A DNA stretch of 64,000 nt from Nisaea sp. (GCF_034670185.1 NZ_JAXMNY010000003.1:496001-560000), one strand, 5' to 3'; numbered from the stretch's first letter, positions 51,761-62,023 are shown. Program-made: numbers and translations. The notes: generated by a model not told the origin, from the sequence alone.

Positions 51761-52781
51761 GATGCTTCGCCCTGGTGCGCGCCATATCGCCCGCCATGGT
51801 CAGCGCGGCTATCATACTGTCCGCATGAGCGCGTCCCGTGCCGGCCAGCTCCAGCGCGGTGCCGTGGTCCGGCGATGTGCGGATGAAGGGCAGGCCGAGC
51901 GTCACATTCACGCCGCCCCAGAAATCGAGGGTCTTGATCGGGATCAATGCCTGGTCGTGATACATGCAGATTGCCGCGTCGTAGCTCTCGCGCGCCTCGG
52001 CATGGAACATGGTGTCGGCGGACAAGGGGCCGAAGGCAGCGATGCCGTCGGCTCTCAGGGCTTGTACCGCTGGTACGATGATGTCCCGGTCCTCGGTTCC
52101 GATGGTGCCATCCTCTCCGGCATGAGGGTTAAGTCCGGCGATCGCCAATCGCGGGGCTTTGCAGCCGAAATCCCGCTTCAGGGCTTCGGCAGTAATCCGG
52201 GCCTTGGTGACGATCATCTCGGTTGTGAGAGCCTCCGGGACCTGCTTCAGCGGGATGTGGATGGTAATCGGAACAACGCGTATCGCAGGCGCTGCCAGCA
52301 TCATCACGGGTGTCACGTCCGGGCCGGCAAGTGCAGCCAGAAACTCGGTATGACCGGGATACTTGAAGCCTGCCTCGTATAGCACGCTTTTCTGGATCGG
52401 ATTGGTCACCACGCCGGAGGATTGTCCGTCGCAGGTGAATTGCACGGCGCGTTCTATCGCCTCGATGACCGCGCCGCCATTTGCCGGATCGAGCTTGCCG
52501 GGAGCCGGGGGCGTCGAGAACGTGATGGGCAGAACCGGGAGAGCCCGTTCGAAGACGTCGGCCGCGTCCTCTGGCTTGTCTATGACCCTGACCGGGACAT
52601 CCGCACCGATCAGTCGTGCAAGCCTCTCCAGCCGCTCCGGATCATCCAGCAGGAAGAACGGGGAGAGGCGCGTGCGGGCCGAAGACCAGGCTTTGAGGGT
52701 GATCTCCGCACCGGCGCCCGCCGGCTCTCCCGGAGTGACCGCGAGAGGAGGGATGTCGGAGAGACTGGATCTGGTTGTCAT
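51753..52781 (-). CDS. pdxA: 4-hydroxythreonine-4-phosphate dehydrogenase PdxA
   Basis: A 342-residue NAD-dependent enzyme of the pyridoxal phosphate pathway (DXP-dependent route). It oxidises 4-phosphohydroxy-L-threonine for PdxJ. PLAVTPGEPAGAGAEI opens the fold. GYPGHTEFLA-type metal ligands appear as KYPGHTEFLAAL, with AGLNPHAGEDG and MYHDQALIPIK further on; the histidines bind the metal. It lies between surA and ksgA with 9- and -8-base spacing, all on one transcript. Confidence 0.95.
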   Translation of the reverse strand: MTTRSSLSDIPPLAVTPGEPAGAGAEITLKAWSSARTRLSPFFLLDDPERLERLARLIGADVPVRVIDKPEDAADVFERALPVLPITFSTPPAPGKLDPANGGAVIEAIERAVQFTCDGQSSGVVTNPIQKSVLYEAGFKYPGHTEFLAALAGPDVTPVMMLAAPAIRVVPITIHIPLKQVPEALTTEMIVTKARITAEALKRDFGCKAPRLAIAGLNPHAGEDGTIGTEDRDIIVPAVQALRADGIAAFGPLSADTMFHAEARESYDAAICMYHDQALIPIKTLDFWGGVNVTLGLPFIRTSPDHGTALELAGTGRAHADSMIAALTMAGDMARTRAKHHD

Positions 52782-52790
52782 GGTCCCGAC

Positions 52791-54074
52791 CTAGACGCGG
52801 GTATCGATGAATGCGTCCCGGCGGATATCACGCAGATAGCGCTGCGCAAAGGTCTCGAACTTGATGGCCCTCAATTGATTCGCAATTTCTTCTCGGCCGG
52901 GCAGATCGCTCTCCGGCTCCTCGCGGGCGCAGACCATGATGGTGCTGAAACCGGACGGCAGGCGCACCGGCTCGGAGAGCTCGCCAACCTTGAGGTCGAT
53001 CACGGCCTCCCGAAGCTGCGCGGACAATTGACCGATTTCCAGTGTTCCAAGATCGGTTCCCGCCGGCGAATTCAGCTCGGCCGCGAGCAGGTCCATATCT
53101 TCGCAGTTTTGCGCGGTTTCGGACACGGCTGTCGCAATGCTCTTCTGGCTGGCTTCAGCTTCCGGAGAGGAACTGGGCGGCACTGGAACGAAAACCTGCT
53201 TTAGGGTGACCTTGGCCTTTGCCGGGTTGGGGGCGCTCAGGATCCGTCGTTCTTCCAGCTGGATAATCTGGTAGCCGAATATCGTCTTGATCGGATCGCT
53301 GATCTCGCCGGGCTGTAAGTCATCTACAGCAGCTCCAACCTCGTCACCGAGCTGTTCTCTGGTGGTCCAGCCGATATCGCCACCGGTAGCCGCCGTTGCG
53401 CCTTGGGAGAATTCACGCGCAATCGCATCGAACTCGGCCCCGGACCGCAACTGATTGACCAGCCGCTCGGCGACTTCCTCGTCATTTACGGAGGGATCGT
53501 TTGAATCGAGGACAATTTCACGGATCCGGAACTGGGGCTCGCCCCTGTTGCGCTCCAACCGGTTCAGCGCATCGTCGATTTCGTCGGTCGTGACTTCGAC
53601 GGTGCTTTGGAACCGCCGGCGCACCAGTTTCACCCAGGCGATGTCGGCTCGCATCTGGTCCAGCACCGTCTCGCTTTGGATGCCCTGACTCCGAAGAGAG
53701 CGGTCGAACGATCCCGGCGCCAGCTTGTTGCGCTGCTCCATTGACCGCTTCGCGCGCTCCAGCTCGTCGGAGCTGACATCGATTGAGAGCCGCTTGGCTT
53801 CCTGAAGCTTCAGCTTCTCGTCAATCAGGCTGCGCAGGACTTGTGGCCAGATGCGTTGAAAGGTTTGGGCGTTGCGCGGCAGGTTCGAGACGGTGATGAC
53901 CATCCGCACGCGCGCGTCGAGATCCCGGACCGAAATGATGTCGTCATTGACAATGGCGGCAATCCTTAGCGCGTCCTGCGCCAGGACTTTCGTGCCGCCC
54001 AGGCAAGATGCACCAGCTGTCAGAACAAATGCCGTGACGGCGATCCGCAACAGAGTCGGAAAATGCCACTTCAT
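52791..54074 (-). CDS. surA: SurA-like periplasmic chaperone / peptidyl-prolyl isomerase
   Basis: A 427-residue periplasmic chaperone that delivers outer-membrane proteins such as LptD to the Bam machine. It has a signal peptide (LLRIAVTAFVLTAGASCLG, cleaved near LAQ). The SurA N-domain follows (RIAAIVNDDIISVRDLDAR, then RSLIDEKLKLQEAKRL). Two parvulin-like PPIase domains come next, the first clear with FRIREIVLDS and AREFSQGATAATGGDIGW and the second more diverged. The ATG at 54074 is preferred over 54098 because it places the signal peptide at the start. It is immediately downstream of lptD. Confidence 0.85.
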   Translation of the reverse strand: MKWHFPTLLRIAVTAFVLTAGASCLGGTKVLAQDALRIAAIVNDDIISVRDLDARVRMVITVSNLPRNAQTFQRIWPQVLRSLIDEKLKLQEAKRLSIDVSSDELERAKRSMEQRNKLAPGSFDRSLRSQGIQSETVLDQMRADIAWVKLVRRRFQSTVEVTTDEIDDALNRLERNRGEPQFRIREIVLDSNDPSVNDEEVAERLVNQLRSGAEFDAIAREFSQGATAATGGDIGWTTREQLGDEVGAAVDDLQPGEISDPIKTIFGYQIIQLEERRILSAPNPAKAKVTLKQVFVPVPPSSSPEAEASQKSIATAVSETAQNCEDMDLLAAELNSPAGTDLGTLEIGQLSAQLREAVIDLKVGELSEPVRLPSGFSTIMVCAREEPESDLPGREEIANQLRAIKFETFAQRYLRDIRRDAFIDTRV

Positions 54075-54131
54075 GAAACTCAACCCAGATCTCGCCATTT
54101 TGGTTCGATGTGTACCCGTGGTTTGTATGCG

Positions 54132-56348
54132 TTAGTTGCTGGAGAAGCCGCCGAGATGTTTGAAGGCAATTCGCAACATGACGGTTTGTTCCGGTTCGAT
54201 ATCGTCGTCTTCCAGCTCGCTTCTTTCATAGACAAGGCCGAATGTGAAGCACTCATCGGCATAAACCAGCCCGGAAGATGCGATCAGGGTGCGGTTGGCA
54301 CCATCTGAGAAGTCCTGCACGATCCGTCCGTTCGCGCTCCAGAACTCGCTTAGTTTCAAGGAGCCGGAGATATCGAGCTGTTCCCGTTTCAGGAAATTGG
54401 TCTCACCCGCAATATCATCGGGATTGGTTTCGTCGTCGAGGAGCACATAGTCAGCGTTGATCGAGAAGCGGGGATGCTGATAACGCATGCCGATCTCGCT
54501 GCGACGCGGGGTGAAGTCATCCTTGTCGAGCCGGAACCGCAACAGGAAGTCGAGATCTTGGCTCGGACTGATATGCACCCGGCCGACATAGTCCGAGAGA
54601 TCGTCGTCAAGGCCTGATCCGGCCTCGAACGGGCCATCCCCGAAGAACTGGTAACTCTGGCCGAAGAGCAAGGTGGAGGAGCCGCCTCCATTGCCATAGA
54701 CACCCGTTTTGAAACCATAGTCGACGCGGCTGCCACTCGTCACCAGATCGCTTCCGGTGAACCGGTTCATGCGAAACAGGTTAGTGTCATCGAACAGGAA
54801 GGACTGACTGTCCTCATTGGAGATCGCGTCCGGATTCCCGCCGTTGGGGGAAAGCACGAGATTGACGATCGGCTCGACGGTCTGGTGGTAGTTTTCTCCA
54901 GCCCTGGCCAGCGGATAGCGCCAGTTCATCCCGACCTGGGGGAACAGCCGCCCGGTGTCTCCACCCTCGCCGTTCGCAAGGTCGTCGGTCTGGTAGAAGT
55001 CGCTGTCGAGTGTCGCGGTCAGGGTGTAAATGTCCCCGGCCGGAGCGATATAGGGCAGGGACCAGCCGCTGCGTATGGCTATTTTCCGACTGTCCGCGCC
55101 GGTCTCCCGGGTCAGCGACATGGCGGTTGCATCCAGTTGGAAACGTCCACCTGCCGGATCCGGTTCGCCGACAAAACTATATTCGAAAAGCGGCGCGACC
55201 GTCGGGGACTTGTCTCTGGAATCACCCGGGTTGAGGCCCTGAAATTTCAACGCTTGAACGGAGGTGTAATTGCGGCCCCTGAAGCCTTCGGCGTACGCCC
55301 GGGAGGTCAGGACCTCGCGGCTGTCGAGGCGATAGCGGCGCAGGTATGTACGGCCGCTGGATTGCTCCAGGTCGAAGCCGCCGCGCCATGTCCGGTCGAA
55401 ATCGAAGCGCCCCTCAAGATCCACGCTGCCTTCGGGATCCTGCTCGCCGGTTTCTATGTTGTTGTCGCGCTGATCAAGCAGCCCGGCTGTGCCTTGAAAA
55501 TCGATCAGCCCATCGGCGAACCTTTGCCGGTATCTGGCCTTCAGTATGCCGCCGTCTTCGGAATAGACGATAGGCATGAGCTCCAGGTCTTTGGACTCGT
55601 CAATCACCTGATAGTAGGGCTGGCCATAGATGAAGCCGAGTTCGTCCGAGGTGCCGATCAGAGGCGCAAGGAAACCGCTGCGCCGATCCACCGTCGGGTC
55701 TGGATGCGCCAGATAGGGGGTGTAGAGCACCGGGACGCCGAACATCTCAAGGGTCGCATCGTTGTAAATGATGTCCTTGGCGACCTCGTCATGTACGATC
55801 TTCCGCGCTTTGATCTGCCACAGAGGAGCCCGTGACGGGTCTTCCTTACAGCTGTCGCAAGGCGTGAAGACAGCACGGGACAATATCTTGCGCTGCCCCG
55901 CGGTGCGCGTTCCCCGGTTCGCGGCGAGGCGGGAGCCATCCGTCAGGCGCAGGCGAAGATTATTGATGAGGCCCGTTTTCAGTTCGTTTTGCAGTTCCGC
56001 ATAGTCGCTGAAGATGACCTCTCCCGTCGGCTCCAGCAGGGAGATATTGCCGCTGGCGATCACGGTATCTTCGCGCTGATTGTAGGTGACGCTGTCGGCC
56101 AGCAGAACGCGGTCGTTCTGCGAGAGTTCCACATTGCCGCGAGCGGTGATGGTGCCAAGGGTTTCGTCGTGCACCAGCTCGTCGGCGACCATCAGCACCG
56201 GCGCATCGCCGATGGCGCTCTCCTGGGCGCTTGCAGGTCTGGACTGGGTGGCCTGCACACTAAAGCAGACAGCGGCGACCAGGACATTGCAGCAGATTGT
56301 CTCGAGATGGCGGCGTGTCCGGTTCCAGAAATGAAGGCCCAGGATCAT
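54132..56348 (-). CDS. lptD: LPS-assembly protein LptD
   Basis: A 738-residue outer-membrane protein that inserts lipopolysaccharide into the outer leaflet. After a signal sequence (about 1-40), an OstA/LptA-like beta-jellyroll (ADELVHDETLGTITARGNVE and later TVIASGNISLLEP) receives LPS from the periplasmic bridge. Then comes the large barrel domain with YNDATLEMFGVPVLYTPYLAHPDP, which is characteristic (given in part). The barrel cysteines are few (TPCDSCKED). It stands between lptG and surA. Confidence 0.93.
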   Translation of the reverse strand: MILGLHFWNRTRRHLETICCNVLVAAVCFSVQATQSRPASAQESAIGDAPVLMVADELVHDETLGTITARGNVELSQNDRVLLADSVTYNQREDTVIASGNISLLEPTGEVIFSDYAELQNELKTGLINNLRLRLTDGSRLAANRGTRTAGQRKILSRAVFTPCDSCKEDPSRAPLWQIKARKIVHDEVAKDIIYNDATLEMFGVPVLYTPYLAHPDPTVDRRSGFLAPLIGTSDELGFIYGQPYYQVIDESKDLELMPIVYSEDGGILKARYRQRFADGLIDFQGTAGLLDQRDNNIETGEQDPEGSVDLEGRFDFDRTWRGGFDLEQSSGRTYLRRYRLDSREVLTSRAYAEGFRGRNYTSVQALKFQGLNPGDSRDKSPTVAPLFEYSFVGEPDPAGGRFQLDATAMSLTRETGADSRKIAIRSGWSLPYIAPAGDIYTLTATLDSDFYQTDDLANGEGGDTGRLFPQVGMNWRYPLARAGENYHQTVEPIVNLVLSPNGGNPDAISNEDSQSFLFDDTNLFRMNRFTGSDLVTSGSRVDYGFKTGVYGNGGGSSTLLFGQSYQFFGDGPFEAGSGLDDDLSDYVGRVHISPSQDLDFLLRFRLDKDDFTPRRSEIGMRYQHPRFSINADYVLLDDETNPDDIAGETNFLKREQLDISGSLKLSEFWSANGRIVQDFSDGANRTLIASSGLVYADECFTFGLVYERSELEDDDIEPEQTVMLRIAFKHLGGFSSN

Positions 56349-56351
56349 GGA

Positions 56352-57446
56352 TTAACCATCCTCAAGGTGAAGCAGACTGGCGCAGCCGAGCAGCGCGGTC
56401 ACGGTCGCCGGTGTCCAGGCGGCAAGCACTTCTGGAATCCGGGCGGACAATCCCAGAGCGAAAACTAGGTCGGACGCGAAATAAAGAAAAAATCCGGTGA
56501 ACAGGCCGGCGCTGACCCAGACCATGGTCCCGCCGCGCCGGGTCAGGCGGAGCGAGAAGGTGGCCGCTATCAGGACCATCGCGCAAAGCAGCAGCGGTGA
56601 AGCGAGCAAAGCGTGCCAGTAGAGCCTGTGCCGGACCGCGGAAAAGCCTGCGCTCTCCAGAATAGAGATGAATTTAGGCAGCTCCCAGAACGACATGGTC
56701 TCCGGTGGAGAAAAGCTGTCCTGGATGTTTTCGAGCGTGAGTGCTGTTGGAAGGCGATAAACAGAGCGGGTTTCCGGAATGGCGTTCTTGGTGGTCAGGA
56801 TGACGTTATTCATCTGCCAGAAGCCGGATTTCAATGTTGCTTCTGCGGCGTCGACCCTGGCGTCGAAGTTGTCTTCTCCTTCGAAGAACAGCACGGTCAG
56901 GCCAGACAGGCTGGCGCCGTCGGCCGCCACGCCAGTGGCATGCAGGACGAAATGGCCGGTACTGTTCTGCTCCCGGAGCCACAGACCACCATCTGTCAGC
57001 GCCATGAAGTTTCCCTTATCCCGCAGGACCTTGTTCTCGAGCGCTTCGTATTTGGCCGTCATCACGGAGGCGACCGGATTGAAGACGGTGATCTTGAAGA
57101 CCCCGATCAGGAACGCGATCATCAGGGCCGGCAGCAGGAACTGCCAGACCGAAACACCGGCCGCGCGCGCCACCACAAGTTCGTTCGAACGCGTCATCCG
57201 GGTGAAGGCCAGCATGGCGCCGAACAGGGTGGCAAATGGCAGGATGGTCTGCCCCATCTGGGGAGCTTTCAGTGCAGCCATTTGCAGCATCAGGGTCAGG
57301 GTTGCGAGTTCTTTGTCAGACCCCCGTCGCAGCAACTCGATGGCATCGAGCAGATAAACAATCCCCATGATCGCGAAGAACGTGCCGAGCACCCAGAAAA
57401 GGAACTGCTTGCCGAAATAAAATGAGAGCGTCCCCGACAATTTCAT
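56352..57446 (-). CDS. lptG: LPS export ABC transporter permease LptG
   Basis: A 364-residue inner-membrane protein with six helices and a periplasmic jellyroll between helices 3 and 4 (about residues 120-270). With LptF and the ATPase LptB it extracts LPS from the inner membrane. The N-terminal LSFYFGKQFLFWVLGTFFAI, the MTRSNELVVARAAGVSVWQF coupling helix (given in part) and the last three helices are typical. It overlaps lptF by four bases (ATGA) and ends 3 bases before lptD. Confidence 0.93.
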   Translation of the reverse strand: MKLSGTLSFYFGKQFLFWVLGTFFAIMGIVYLLDAIELLRRGSDKELATLTLMLQMAALKAPQMGQTILPFATLFGAMLAFTRMTRSNELVVARAAGVSVWQFLLPALMIAFLIGVFKITVFNPVASVMTAKYEALENKVLRDKGNFMALTDGGLWLREQNSTGHFVLHATGVAADGASLSGLTVLFFEGEDNFDARVDAAEATLKSGFWQMNNVILTTKNAIPETRSVYRLPTALTLENIQDSFSPPETMSFWELPKFISILESAGFSAVRHRLYWHALLASPLLLCAMVLIAATFSLRLTRRGGTMVWVSAGLFTGFFLYFASDLVFALGLSARIPEVLAAWTPATVTALLGCASLLHLEDG

Positions 57447-58567
57447 GCGGGCGACCCTTCGACCGGTGCGGACGGAGAGCGTGGCCGGCGCAGCTTCTGA
57501 CGGGCCAGAATGATCAGGCAGATCAGTATTGGTGCGATCGCGCTGCCATACATCAGCGGCAGCAATCCGAACTCCTTGGCCGCCGCGTATTTCGAGCCGA
57601 GAACTGCCGCCTGCACCAGGCCGACCAGAACGACCGCGACAATCAGGCGGCGGCTCTGGCCCCGGCGGGAGAATTCCCCCTTCAGAATGACGACCAGCCC
57701 GATCAATGGCAGGGCGAGACCGAGCAGTGGCGTGACCAGGCGGCTATGCCCCTCAGCCTTGTATTTGAGGAAATTGCGGGGCTGGGTGATTTGCTCCGTC
57801 GGGTTGAGCAACTCGTCGACGAAAAGCTCGTTTTGGTCGCGCGCCGTACGCTGACCCGCTTCGCCCAGGCCGCCAAGATCGACAGTGTAGCGATCGAAAT
57901 AGAGAATATTGATACGCCCAGTCGCATTTTCGCGTGCCTGCCGGTTGCCGTTCACCATCAGGACTTTCGGATCATTGCCATCGAGAATCAGCGCCCCTCG
58001 TTCGGCCAGCAGGGTGACCGACTCGCTCTCGTCACGATCATCCTGGACGATAATCCCGGCAAGCTCTCCGTCCGGTTGGCGGGCGCGCACGAAAACCGTC
58101 ACGTCGTCGCTGATAGAATTGAAGACACCCTCGCGCAGCAACACGTTGGTGTAATTGTGCCGGATCTGGAACTGCAGCTCCTTGAAGCCGCGGTAAGAGA
58201 CCGGGACCAGATACAGGCTCAGCAGATAGCCGAGCAGAGTAACAATGATGGAAACGATTATGGCCGGGCGGGCAAGCCCCAGCGGCCCGAGGCCGGACGC
58301 GGTGAGCACGACCAGTTCGCGATCGCTTGCCATCCGGCTATAGACGAACATCGTCGCGGCGAAACAGGCAATGGGCAGCACCAGCGATAGCCAGGTCGGC
58401 ATCAGCAGAACAGTGAAGTAGATGAATGTCGCGAGCGGTAGGCCCCGGTTCACGATCATGTCGATGAAACGCAGGGACTGGCTCAGCCAGATGACACAGG
58501 TCAGCGAGACCACAACAATGATCATCGCGGCCACTATCTGGCGAATGACGTAGCGGTCGATCCTCAT
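57443..58567 (-). CDS. lptF: LPS export ABC transporter permease LptF
   Basis: A 374-residue partner of LptG in the LptB2FG exporter, with the same six-helix plus jellyroll layout. It starts MRIDRYVIRQIVAAMIIVVV and carries the coupling-helix stretch YSRMASDRELVVLTASGLGP (given to 20). RYTVDLGGLGEAGQRTARDQ lies in the periplasmic part. The frame extends to 58654, but that extra N-terminus is unlike LptF; the ATG at 58567 gives the family length. It is first in the lptF-lptG-lptD-surA-pdxA-ksgA run. Confidence 0.92.
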   Translation of the reverse strand: MRIDRYVIRQIVAAMIIVVVSLTCVIWLSQSLRFIDMIVNRGLPLATFIYFTVLLMPTWLSLVLPIACFAATMFVYSRMASDRELVVLTASGLGPLGLARPAIIVSIIVTLLGYLLSLYLVPVSYRGFKELQFQIRHNYTNVLLREGVFNSISDDVTVFVRARQPDGELAGIIVQDDRDESESVTLLAERGALILDGNDPKVLMVNGNRQARENATGRINILYFDRYTVDLGGLGEAGQRTARDQNELFVDELLNPTEQITQPRNFLKYKAEGHSRLVTPLLGLALPLIGLVVILKGEFSRRGQSRRLIVAVVLVGLVQAAVLGSKYAAAKEFGLLPLMYGSAIAPILICLIILARQKLRRPRSPSAPVEGSPA

Positions 58568-58807
58568 GATCCCGTTTGGCTGGTCGTGCCCAGGCGGGTT
58601 CTTGCGCAACCCGCTTCGAAGAGCGCATGATAGCGATGTTTCAAGTGTTTCCAATCACGAACTTAATCAGGATGCGAGCAGCACAGGTTCGTTACCCGCG
58701 CATGCAGGGCTACCCGGCGACACAGCGCCCGCGGAAATCTTCCGGTCGGCACACCAGGCACGCATGCGCCTGATCGGCGCGAACCTTTGCTCAGAGGGAG
58801 AATCGGA

Positions 58808-60295
58808 ATGAAAATTGGGTTTCAGAAGTTGGCCTTGCCGACCAAGGGCGCAGTGGTTGTCGGAGTGATGGAAGACAATGTCCTGCTGCCGCTTGGCGCC
58901 ACACTGGACGAGCAACTCGGCGGCCTGCTGTCGCGGGCAATGAAGGCCGGCAAATTCACCGGCAAGTCAAACCAGACCCTCTCCGTGTTCGGTGCGACGG
59001 GCACGGTGCTCCTGTATGGCCTCGGTGACGGCAGCAAGATCGACGAGCTTTGGGCCGAGAATGCAGGCGGCTCCATCGTCGGCGCTCTGCTCGATGCGGG
59101 CGACAAGGAAGCGGCTGTGTTGTTCGAGTCGCACGCTCCGGACGGCACGGCAGACGAAGGCGCGGCTGCCCGGGCTGCCCGGCTGGCGTTCGGCGGCCTG
59201 CTGCGCACTTATCGTTTCGACAAGTACAAGACCAAGCAGAAAAAGGAAGACCTGCCTGTCCTGCAGAAGCTGACGGTTCTGACCGATGAAGCGACGGCGG
59301 CAAAGAAAGCCTTTGCCGGGCTGCATGCCGTTGCGGACGGTGTCTTCATGGCCCGCGATCTGGTCAGCGAGCCGGCGAACGTGCTCTACCCGACTTCCTA
59401 CACCAAGCGTATCGAGGAGCTGTCAGAGCTCGGCGTGAAGATCGAGGTGCTGGACGAAAAGCAGATGACCAAGCTCGGCATGGGCGCGCTGCTCGGTGTC
59501 GGCCAGGGCTCCGAGCGCGAGAGCCGGATGGTCATTATGCGCTGGGACGGTGGGCCGAAGAAGCAGCAGCCGATTGCCTTTGTCGGCAAGGGGGTCTGCT
59601 TCGATACCGGCGGCATTTCCCTGAAGCCGGCGGGTGGCATGGAAGACATGAAGTGGGACATGGGTGGCTCCGCAACCGTGGTCGGCCTGATGAAGGCGCT
59701 GGCAGGGCGGAAGGCAAAAGCCAACGTGATCGGCGTTGTCGGCCTGGTCGAGAACATGCCGGACGGCAATGCCCAGCGGCCGGGCGACGTGGTTACGTCC
59801 ATGTCCGGTCAAACCATCGAGATCATCAATACCGATGCTGAGGGCCGTCTCGTTCTGGCCGACGCGCTCTGGTACACGCAAGACCGCTTCAAACCGCAAT
59901 TCATGGTCGATCTCGCGACCTTGACCGGCGCCATGATGGTCGCACTCGGTCAGGTCAATTGCGGCTTCTTCGCAAACAATGACGAACTGGCCGGCAAGCT
60001 TGAGGTCGCCTCGAAAACCGCTGGTGAGAAGATCTGGCGGATGCCGCTCGGCGAGGAATACAACAAGATGATGGACAGCGACATTGCCGACATGAAGAAC
60101 GCCGGCGCGCGCTGGGGTGGCAGCATCACCGCCGCCTGCTTCCTTGAGCGGTTCGTCAACGACCTGCCGTGGGTGCATATGGACATCGCCGGCATGGCCT
60201 GGGCTTCCAAGGCGTCCTCGACGGTGCCGAAAGGCGGAACCGGCTGGGGCGTGCGTTTGCTCAATGAGCTGGTGCAGGCGAATTACGAAGCCTGA
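58808..60295 (+). CDS. pepA: leucyl aminopeptidase
   Basis: A 495-residue M17 aminopeptidase that removes N-terminal residues from peptides and in some bacteria also binds DNA. It has an N-terminal macro-like domain (about 1-170) and a C-terminal di-zinc catalytic domain. The latter shows FVGKGVCFDTGGISLKPAGG, the signature NTDAEGRLVLADAL, and the catalytic Lys and Arg in SLKPAG and EGRL. GAGGGAGA-like GAGGGAGA upstream (58793-58800) is the ribosome site. It is divergent from lptF and is followed by holC, a conserved pairing. Confidence 0.94.
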   Translation: MKIGFQKLALPTKGAVVVGVMEDNVLLPLGATLDEQLGGLLSRAMKAGKFTGKSNQTLSVFGATGTVLLYGLGDGSKIDELWAENAGGSIVGALLDAGDKEAAVLFESHAPDGTADEGAAARAARLAFGGLLRTYRFDKYKTKQKKEDLPVLQKLTVLTDEATAAKKAFAGLHAVADGVFMARDLVSEPANVLYPTSYTKRIEELSELGVKIEVLDEKQMTKLGMGALLGVGQGSERESRMVIMRWDGGPKKQQPIAFVGKGVCFDTGGISLKPAGGMEDMKWDMGGSATVVGLMKALAGRKAKANVIGVVGLVENMPDGNAQRPGDVVTSMSGQTIEIINTDAEGRLVLADALWYTQDRFKPQFMVDLATLTGAMMVALGQVNCGFFANNDELAGKLEVASKTAGEKIWRMPLGEEYNKMMDSDIADMKNAGARWGGSITAACFLERFVNDLPWVHMDIAGMAWASKASSTVPKGGTGWGVRLLNELVQANYEA

Positions 60296-60315
60296 CCGGC
60301 ACGGCGCTCCTTGTG

Positions 60316-60765
60316 ATGACAGACATCAACTTCTACCATCTGACGGCGCGTCCCTTGGAATGGGCTCTGCCGAAGCTTCTTGAAAAGTCGCTTCAGGCGG
60401 AGGCCCGCGTCGTCGTGATGGCGTCGAGCGAGGAGCGCGTCGCCGACCTCAATGCCCATCTCTGGGCGTTCGATCAGGATAGCTGGCTGCCTCATGGCAG
60501 CGAAAAGGACGGGAACGCGGAATTGCAGCCGATCTGGCTGACGATTGCGGACGAAAACCCGAACGAGGCGCGCTTTCTGTTTCTGACGGATGGCGCGACC
60601 TCGGAGCATGTGAGCGATTACGAGCGCGTGTTCGAGCTGTTCGACGGCCGCAACGACGAAGCGGTGAAAGCAGCACGGGCCCGCTGGAAGGATTACAAGG
60701 CTGCCGGTCATACGCTCGCCTACTGGCGGCAGACCGAAAGCGGCGGTTGGGAGAAGGCTGGCTGA
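60316..60765 (+). CDS. holC: DNA polymerase III chi subunit
   Basis: A 149-residue clamp-loader accessory protein that links SSB to the replisome. MTDINFYHLTARPLEWALPK is the family opening, then VVVMASSEERVADLNAHLW, and the SWLPHG element typical of HolC. The terminal YWRQTESGGWEK is also typical. GTG at 60313 and ATG at 60316 are adjacent; the ATG is chosen. It follows pepA by about 20 bases, an arrangement seen widely in Alphaproteobacteria. Confidence 0.9.
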   Translation: MTDINFYHLTARPLEWALPKLLEKSLQAEARVVVMASSEERVADLNAHLWAFDQDSWLPHGSEKDGNAELQPIWLTIADENPNEARFLFLTDGATSEHVSDYERVFELFDGRNDEAVKAARARWKDYKAAGHTLAYWRQTESGGWEKAG

Positions 60766-60805
60766 GTCCGGTCATGGATGAAATTAGCGAACCCTGGAGT
60801 AACAG

Positions 60806-62023
60806 GTGAAATACGATTTCGATCAGGAGATCCGGCGGACCGGGACGAATTCCGTCAAGTGGCAGATCTATTGGCGCGGCGACAAGCGGGAGCTGTGGGA
60901 AGGCACGGACCCTGATCTTGGCGCCGAGCGGACCTTGCCCATGTGGGTCGCCGACATGGATTTCCAGATTGCGGAGCCGATCCGCGAGGCCATGCGCGCG
61001 CGCATCGATCATCCGATCTTCGGTTATGTGGTCCGTACGCCGGACTATAACGAAGCGATTACCGGCTGGATGGAACGGCGCCATGGCTGGAAGGTCGATC
61101 CGGAATGGATCGTCAATACGCCGGGCGTGGTGCCGGCCCTCAATCTGCTGGTCCGGGCTCTGACCGAACCGGGCGACAAGGTACTGATCCAGCGTCCGGT
61201 CTATTATCCCTTCACCTACGCGATCGAGAATAACGGTCGTGAAGTTGTCTCCAACTCGCTGGTGATGGAGAACGGTGTCTACCGGATGGATTTCGACGAT
61301 CTTGAAGCCAAGACGGCGGACCCAAAGGTGAAGCTTTGCGTCTTCTGCAGTCCGCACAATCCGGTTGGCCGGGTCTGGACTGAGGAGGAACTGAAGCGGT
61401 TTGGCGAAATCTGCAAAAAGAACGGTGTTGTCGTCATTGCCGACGAGATCCATGGCGACCTGATGCTGAACGGCTCCAAATTCGTGCCGTTTGGAACGCT
61501 TGGAGCGGACATGATGGACAATGCGGTTGTCTGCACGGCACCGTCGAAGACCTTCAATCTGGCAGGCCTTCACACGTCCAACATGATCGTCTCGAACGAG
61601 GCTTACCGGAAGGCGCTGAACAAGGAGATTTTTGCCTCCGGCATCGGCGGCATGAACAGCTTTGGTCTGGTTGCCACCATGGCTGCCTACAACGAAGGCG
61701 AGGAGTGGCTGGCACAGGTGCTCGATTACCTGAGCGAAAACGCCAACTACCTTGAAAGCTTCATTGCCGAGCGTATTCCGGAGATCAAGGTGGTGCATCC
61801 GGAAGGCACCTATCTGGTCTGGCTCGATTGCCGGGGGCTTGGCCTCGACAAGCTGGAGCTTGAAGCCCTGATGCATGAAGAAGCGAAAGTCCTGTTCGAC
61901 GAGGGCTATGTCTTCGGCGTCGAGGGCGAGGGTTTCGAGCGCATCAATATCGCTTGCCCGCGCTCTATCCTGACCGATGCGCTGGAGCGGATCGAGGCCG
62001 CGGTGGCGAAACGCCGCGCCTGA
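60806..62023 (+). CDS. MalY/PatB family C-S lyase (cystathionine beta-lyase-like)
   Basis: A 405-residue fold-type I PLP enzyme. The N-terminal SVKWQIYWRGD and LPMWVADMDFQIAEPI are diagnostic of the MalY/PatB group, which cleaves the C-S bond of cystathionine and related thioethers. The PLP lysine is Lys248 in TAPSKTFNLAG; CSPHNPVGRVW and VIADEIHGDL carry the other cofactor contacts. Some members also act in gene regulation, for which there is no evidence here. The gene lies 40 bases after holC and may have its own promoter. Confidence 0.9.
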   Translation: MKYDFDQEIRRTGTNSVKWQIYWRGDKRELWEGTDPDLGAERTLPMWVADMDFQIAEPIREAMRARIDHPIFGYVVRTPDYNEAITGWMERRHGWKVDPEWIVNTPGVVPALNLLVRALTEPGDKVLIQRPVYYPFTYAIENNGREVVSNSLVMENGVYRMDFDDLEAKTADPKVKLCVFCSPHNPVGRVWTEEELKRFGEICKKNGVVVIADEIHGDLMLNGSKFVPFGTLGADMMDNAVVCTAPSKTFNLAGLHTSNMIVSNEAYRKALNKEIFASGIGGMNSFGLVATMAAYNEGEEWLAQVLDYLSENANYLESFIAERIPEIKVVHPEGTYLVWLDCRGLGLDKLELEALMHEEAKVLFDEGYVFGVEGEGFERINIACPRSILTDALERIEAAVAKRRA